Shown here: one piece after another, positions 15,412 to 17,179 of the stretch
How the letters are laid out: every line of letters starts with the position of its first letter
Numbering within the stretch: the stretch's first letter is position 1
NCBI GenBank assembly: GCA_016721085.1
Contig: JADKJI010000035.1
Coordinates: 1 to 17,179 of the forward strand
Length of the DNA: 17,179 nucleotides
Reading direction: 5' to 3'
From: Chitinophagaceae bacterium
Lineage (GTDB): Bacteria > Bacteroidota > Bacteroidia > Chitinophagales > Chitinophagaceae
Made by a program: the position numbers and the translations under genes
Notes under the pieces: model-generated
The model's input: the letters and a program-made list of their open reading frames with translations, nothing else
Database searches by the model: none
What the model was told of the DNA's origin: nothing

Positions 15412-16158
15412 CTAGAACCTCCGCACTGCCAACCCTCCTTACTCCTGCTAAAACTAAACGCATCATAAATCACGAAATAGTTCTTCTTATCAATGGTGTT
15501 GGCATACGCTGCTTTTGCTAATTCAAGTTTGTTCTTTTCGAAATCAAAAAGTCTTACGATTTCTTTTACTTGTTGGGCACTGAATGCATTTCTTTCCCCA
15601 CTTTGCTTAGCGATGGCCAGACGAGAGTTTTCAAAATTCTCTCTGCGCAGGGCATCTTCAGCATATCGAAAGAACGCATATCCATGGCTGTATGGTTGTC
15701 GTATCTGTTATCGCCATGGTTGTCGTATTTGTCATCGCGATCACGACCATTATCTCGGTCTTTGTCACGGTCACGACCCAATCCGTCGTCCTGGCCATAA
15801 CGATCGATATCGGCGCTGCTATAATCCACAACCACCTTACCAAAACGGGTTGATCACGATATCAATATGCTGGCGAGGCTTTACCATCATGGTGGTGTTG
15901 AAAAGATATTCCTTGCGTGTTTCCCTGCCGAAAATCCCTTTCCATCCATTATGCCTGTCGAAGGTGTAGATAGAAACAATGTGACGGCCAGGTTCCAGAT
16001 TACGGATCACCATCTCGCGGTCGTTGAATCTACGTCCGTCTACTTCAACTACTACATCGTTGCGTCCAATCTGGAGTGATGGTGTCATCATGCCATCGCG
16101 TCGGTCAGCGAAGCTGGTTAATGTTACCAATGCTGCTAAAAGCGTAAAGATTTTTCAT
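15412..16158 (-). CDS. exported DUF4476 protein with Asp/Arg-rich linker (frameshifted)
   Basis: The minus ATG at 16158 gives a signal peptide (MKNL, then LLAALVTLTSFADRR after one shift). The N-terminal part is a small beta domain: SLQIGRNDVVVEVDGRRFND, VIRNLEPGRHIVSIYTFDR, KEYLFNTTMMVKPRQHIDIV. A very polar linker follows, rich in Asp, Arg, Asn and Lys (about 15700-15800). The C-terminal DUF4476 helical domain reads MDMRSFDMLKDALRRENFEN, AFSAQQVKEIVRLFDFEKNK, LELAKAAYANTIDKKNYFVI, YDAFSFSRSKEGLAVRRF, TAG at 15412-15414. About 250 residues. The function of DUF4476 proteins is unknown; they are common exported proteins of Bacteroidota. Breaks lie near 16143, 15838, 15660, 15600 and 15440. It has an unusually good ribosome binding site. 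Confidence 0.82.
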
Positions 16159-16167
16159 GGTTTAAAT

Positions 16168-16174
16168 CCTCCTT
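16168..16174 (-). promoter_or_regulatory. strong Shine-Dalgarno site of the DUF4476 gene
   Basis: AAGGAGG on the minus strand, 9 nt before the ATG at 16158, matches the anti-Shine-Dalgarno core perfectly. No other gene in the window has such a site, and genes of this phylum mostly lack them, so it confirms this start. Confidence 0.7.
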
Positions 16175-16369
16175 GCACCTTAGGATTCGAATGACGTGCC
16201 AAAGATTAATCGACAATACATAAGAAACCGTTAAAGCATCGCGGGTATTTCAAACACAAAGCCAGGTTACAGGTAATTCATCCCGTATTATAACTGGTTA
16301 TGAAAATTAGGCTCCCTTTGGAATCCTATAAGAGTGAGTAATTATCTACCTTGTATAAAATTCAACAGT

Positions 16370-17179
16370 ATGCCTTTTAGAAACTGTTTACAGTAAACGT
16401 TTCTTACCCTTTTCCTTATACCAATGGCCAAATCGCAATCACCAACATATAAAAAAGAATGGACGAAAATAGACAGTCTTGTCAACAAGAAAGGACTGAC
16501 TAAAAATGCATTGACAGAAGTCGGCAAATTGTATGAAAGGGCGAAGAAAGAAAAGAACGATGCACAACTTATGAAATCGCTGTTATGTAAACTAAGCCTT
16601 CAGGAAGCAATAGAAGACGATGCATCAATTAAAAACATTCAGCAACTTGAAAAAGAAATCGCACTTACAAAAGAACCAGCAAAATCCGTTTTGCAAAACA
16701 TATTAGCCAGATATTATCTGAACTATTTCCAAAACAATCGTTACAACTTTACGATCGTACCAATACTGTTTCGTTTAAAAAGACAGACATCGCTACATGG
16801 ACAGCTACTGATTTCCATAAAAAAATAGGACAACTTTTCAAGGCATTTCTAAAAAACGAAAAGCTTCTTCAGCAAACAAGCCTTGAACCTTTCGAAGCTA
16901 TCATCGAAAAAGGTAATGCCAGAAATCTTAGACCTACACTATTTGATTTATTGGCACATAAAACTCTAGAATATTTCGAAAACGATGAACAGGATATTGA
17001 TAAGCCAGCTTACGCTTTTGAAATTTCACAAGCTGCTGCTTTTGCACCAGCTAAAGAATTTATAAAAGAAAAATTCGAAACCAAAGACAGTTCCTCTCAC
17101 ATCATGAAGCCCTTTGCTTGTACCAAAGACTTATCAGCTTTCATCTTGCTGATAAAAATCCAGATGCGTTGGTAGATGT
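16370..17179 (+). CDS. alpha-2-macroglobulin family protein, N-terminal part (frameshifted, runs off the window)
   Basis: ATG 16370 gives MPFRNCLQ, a TAA (16394-16396), then in the same frame TFLTLFLIPMAKSQSPTYKK. The hydrophobic stretch on both sides of the stop looks like one signal peptide, so the TAA is probably an error; ATG 16424 alone would lose export. The mature part is a charged helical region: IDSLVNKKGLTKNALTEVGK, LLCKLSLQEAIEDDASIKN, ARYYLNYFQNNRYNFYDRTN, FKKTDIATWTATDFHKKIGQ, EPFEAIIEKGNARNLRPTLF, DLLAHKTLEYFENDE, QAAAFAPAKEFI. I recognise this as the N-terminal leader region of the large (about 1900-2000 residue) alpha-2-macroglobulin-like exported proteins of Bacteroidota, which act as envelope protease traps or are related to them. 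No MG2 or thioester region is in view, so the call rests on recalled N-terminal sequence. Breaks near 16755 and 17110. Confidence 0.68.

Noticed and set aside
1..17179. tRNA, rRNA or riboswitch
   Set aside because: I saw no cloverleaf-like or rRNA-like sequence and no recognisable riboswitch core on either strand by eye; a covariance-model search was not possible.

Overview
The window reads as chromosomal DNA of a Bacteroidota member, most likely of the Chitinophagaceae or a close relative. The evidence is the gene content (DUF4476 and DUF4198 proteins, a four-helix bundle protein, a propeller-type sensor kinase, a fused malic enzyme/phosphotransacetylase, Bacteroidota-type MlaE and MlaF), the near absence of Shine-Dalgarno sites, and TAnnTTTG promoter elements ahead of some genes. 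The strain cannot be named from sequence alone.

Layout: (1) 1-1638: end of a four-helix bundle protein, an aldehyde dehydrogenase-like protein that lacks the catalytic half, and a small SPOR-domain protein. (2) 2122-3929: an M20 amidohydrolase converging on a secreted PsbP-like protein. (3) 4046-7884: a two-component pair, a periplasmic-propeller histidine kinase followed by a NarL-type regulator, divergent from the PsbP-like gene with an 18-bp perfect palindrome between them. (4) 7900-8350: a small exported protein of unknown function. (5) 8529-10755: malic enzyme with a C-terminal phosphotransacetylase-like domain, carrying an apparent in-gene deletion. (6) 11401-12963: MlaE permease and MlaF ATPase of a lipid-transport ABC system. 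(7) 13187-13987: an exported DUF4198 protein. (8) 14323-15203: succinyl-CoA ligase alpha subunit. (9) 15412-16158, minus strand: a DUF4476 protein. (10) 16370 to the window end: N-terminus of an alpha-2-macroglobulin family protein.

Two things dominate the window. First, almost every gene is broken by single- or few-base indels, yet both sides of each break keep the conserved motifs, and housekeeping genes such as sucD are affected. Uncorrected long-read error explains this better than true gene decay, so gene spans below are reconstructions across frames. The 7222-7884 regulator is the only complete gene that reads through cleanly.

Second, the spacers are not random. They are mosaics of short periodic repeats: a 9-nt unit around TGGAACCT, 8-nt units around GTAGGGAA, GTCCGGAA and AAATTTTC, long hairpins built on ACCGCAGAG, and paired REP-like hairpins (CCCCGGGTTGCACCCGGGG plus CAACCCCTTCGGGGTTG). 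Three GTAGGGAA arrays start just behind stop codons and point the way the gene is transcribed. They share the decamer GAGAAATACA with the hairpin family. I regard this spacer system as the most interesting signal here; its function is unknown.
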